NCBI GenBank assembly: GCA_964520865.1
Contig: CAZFOY010000043.1
Location: 1-31,667 of the forward strand
Direction: 5' to 3'
Source of the DNA: CAVQCT01 sp964520865
GTDB lineage: Bacteria; Zixibacteria; MSB-5A5; GN15; FEB-12
Length of the DNA stretch: 31,667 nt
Each line of letters begins with the position of its first letter. Position 1 is the first letter of the stretch. Shown one piece after another: positions 30,718-31,667 of the stretch. A program made the translations under genes and the position numbers. The notes beneath the pieces are model-generated. The model made no database searches. It was not told where the DNA came from and worked only from the letters and a program-made list of their open reading frames with translations.

Positions 30718-31476
30718 TCAATGAAGCAAACTGCTATGACCTTCCAAGCTATCGCTCTTCTCGATATGAAGCGTCTTGTCGCGCCCTCCATGATACCAAG
30801 GCGGCGGAACGGCCCATCCACCTTTCACCCCCTTCTTGGTCAGTTCGTATATTTGACGTAAAGATATTTTGACCTTTACTCTTCCTTTTGGATCCGGAGT
30901 CAATTTACGATTCAACAACGACTCGAGAGAAGAGAGCTTCTCTGGAGTGCGCGCATCCAGGTAAACCTCGTATTGAACATTCCAGTCACTCTCTTTAAGT
31001 GTGTCTATATCCAAATCAGAGGAAGTCTGTTTCGGTATATCTCGTCCCATCCACAGTTGCCGAGGATCACCGGCGAAATATTCCACTGAATCCCCCTCGG
31101 TCACGAAATACCAAGACACCGGAAAGATCCCGCCATTGTAAGCGAGGTTGACGCAGATCTCACTGGTATCGTCTTGCGGCAGGGTGAGATTGAGGACCCG
31201 ATAAGCCGAATCCCCCGAGTGCTGGAATTCCACTGTCCAGGACGCCGGACCCTCATAAACGATACCGTCCTTTGGTTCAACTTTAACCACAACACCTCTT
31301 ATTGAATCTACTGCCGAACGAAACGTAAATCCGAGTGCGACATTCATCCCCTGAGACTGACCGGGGACGGAAACGAAATTCCATCCAAACGGAAATCCCG
31401 GCATCGGCTTTGTAGCCCCGACCTGAGCCGAAATAGCAACCAAGGAGACGAAAACAATCAGAGTTATCTTTTTCAA
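30718..31476 (-). CDS. secreted protein of unknown function, tandem duplicate copy 2
   Basis: 252 residues, a paralogue of the neighbouring downstream gene. Signal peptide MKKITLIVFVSLVAISAQVG(A), then TKPMPGFPFGWNFV, LGFTFRSAVDSIRGVV, SDTAY-type strands, and the same WYFVTEGDSVEYFAGDPRQ block. The middle of the two proteins differs in about half the positions, so the duplication is not recent or the pair is under diversifying pressure. The C-terminus is longer (ends SDSLEGHSSLLH). TTG start at 31476 behind GGGAGG. Nothing in it points to a catalytic activity; a small beta-rich periplasmic or secreted protein is the best description. Confidence 0.8.
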   Translation of the reverse strand: MKKITLIVFVSLVAISAQVGATKPMPGFPFGWNFVSVPGQSQGMNVALGFTFRSAVDSIRGVVVKVEPKDGIVYEGPASWTVEFQHSGDSAYRVLNLTLPQDDTSEICVNLAYNGGIFPVSWYFVTEGDSVEYFAGDPRQLWMGRDIPKQTSSDLDIDTLKESDWNVQYEVYLDARTPEKLSSLESLLNRKLTPDPKGRVKVKISLRQIYELTKKGVKGGWAVPPPWYHGGRDKTLHIEKSDSLEGHSSLLH

Positions 31477-31618
31477 AGTAAGCCTCCCGTGAAACAAGAA
31501 GTTTTCTCTCTCTTAATAGTCCAACACATTGAATACAAACGAACAAGAGAATTCTTCCGGAAAATGAATGAAGATAAAACATTCGCCACGAATTCGGAGA
31601 TCGCTTCCTTCTTTGTAG

Positions 31619-31665
31619 CCCACGTCAGCGACGGGTGGCGGCAGCCATCCGGAGCGCCACGTGGG
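31619..31665. repeat. inverted repeat at right edge
   Basis: CCCACGT (31619-31625) and ACGTGGG (31659-31665) are inverted, and GTGGCG within can also pair with CGCCAC next to the second arm. Possibly an RNA hairpin or the 3' end of an unseen gene; too close to the edge to classify. Confidence 0.35.
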
Positions 31666-31667
31666 GA

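Overview
The window is about 31.7 kb of bacterial chromosome at roughly 53-54% G+C. Several traits point to the FCB group, most likely a candidate phylum such as Zixibacteria; this assignment is inference. The traits are many secreted proteins and lipoproteins, a giant surface protein with dockerin-like modules ending in the YPNPFNPST-type C-terminal domain, an outer-membrane lipid-trafficking cassette, and serine palmitoyltransferase. Promoters look like ordinary sigma-70 (TTGAC-17-TAWAAT). No tRNA, rRNA, CRISPR, transposase or phage gene was seen.

Layout. 1-1072: a partial minus-strand gene, then crcB/fluC under a textbook fluoride riboswitch with its own promoter, then a candidate stand-alone small RNA. 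1073-2470: asnS. 2471-3417: a 950-bp gene-free stretch with a tandem family of four two-hairpin elements, each ending in a minus-strand terminator with a C-rich loop. 3418-9166: an ECF sigma factor and zinc anti-sigma factor, followed by a probable envelope export cassette (RND/MMPL permease, LolA-like periplasmic carrier, outer-membrane barrel, small DUF2892-like membrane protein). 9300-13166: lipoprotein, MurQ, haem-binding-domain protein, and a lipoprotein with G-x-W type repeats. 13418-15940: a divergent pair, a TPR lipoprotein and a matrixin-like metalloprotease. 16172-20458: a 1428-residue modular secreted protein. 20658-25161: an EamA transporter, then a tight operon dprA-like / yigZ-like / pfkB-like / PAP2 phosphatase / macro domain. 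25168-31476, all minus strand: a lipoprotein, a serine-palmitoyltransferase plus GNAT-acyltransferase pair (probable sphingoid-base or ceramide synthesis), an FMN split-barrel protein, a methyltransferase, and two tandemly duplicated secreted proteins of unknown function.

Main points to follow up. (1) The 2.56-3.24 kb array looks like a family of sibling small RNAs: stems covary, a GCGAGCACA loop and a C-rich terminator loop are conserved. (2) At least five genes have a sigma-70-like -10 element 5-9 bp before the start codon and no Shine-Dalgarno sequence, implying leaderless mRNAs, while neighbours have strong SDs. (3) The sphingolipid gene pair and the lipid-export-like cassette fit a bacterium with an unusual outer membrane. 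Several genes start with TTG behind strong SDs; those starts were chosen over longer open frames.
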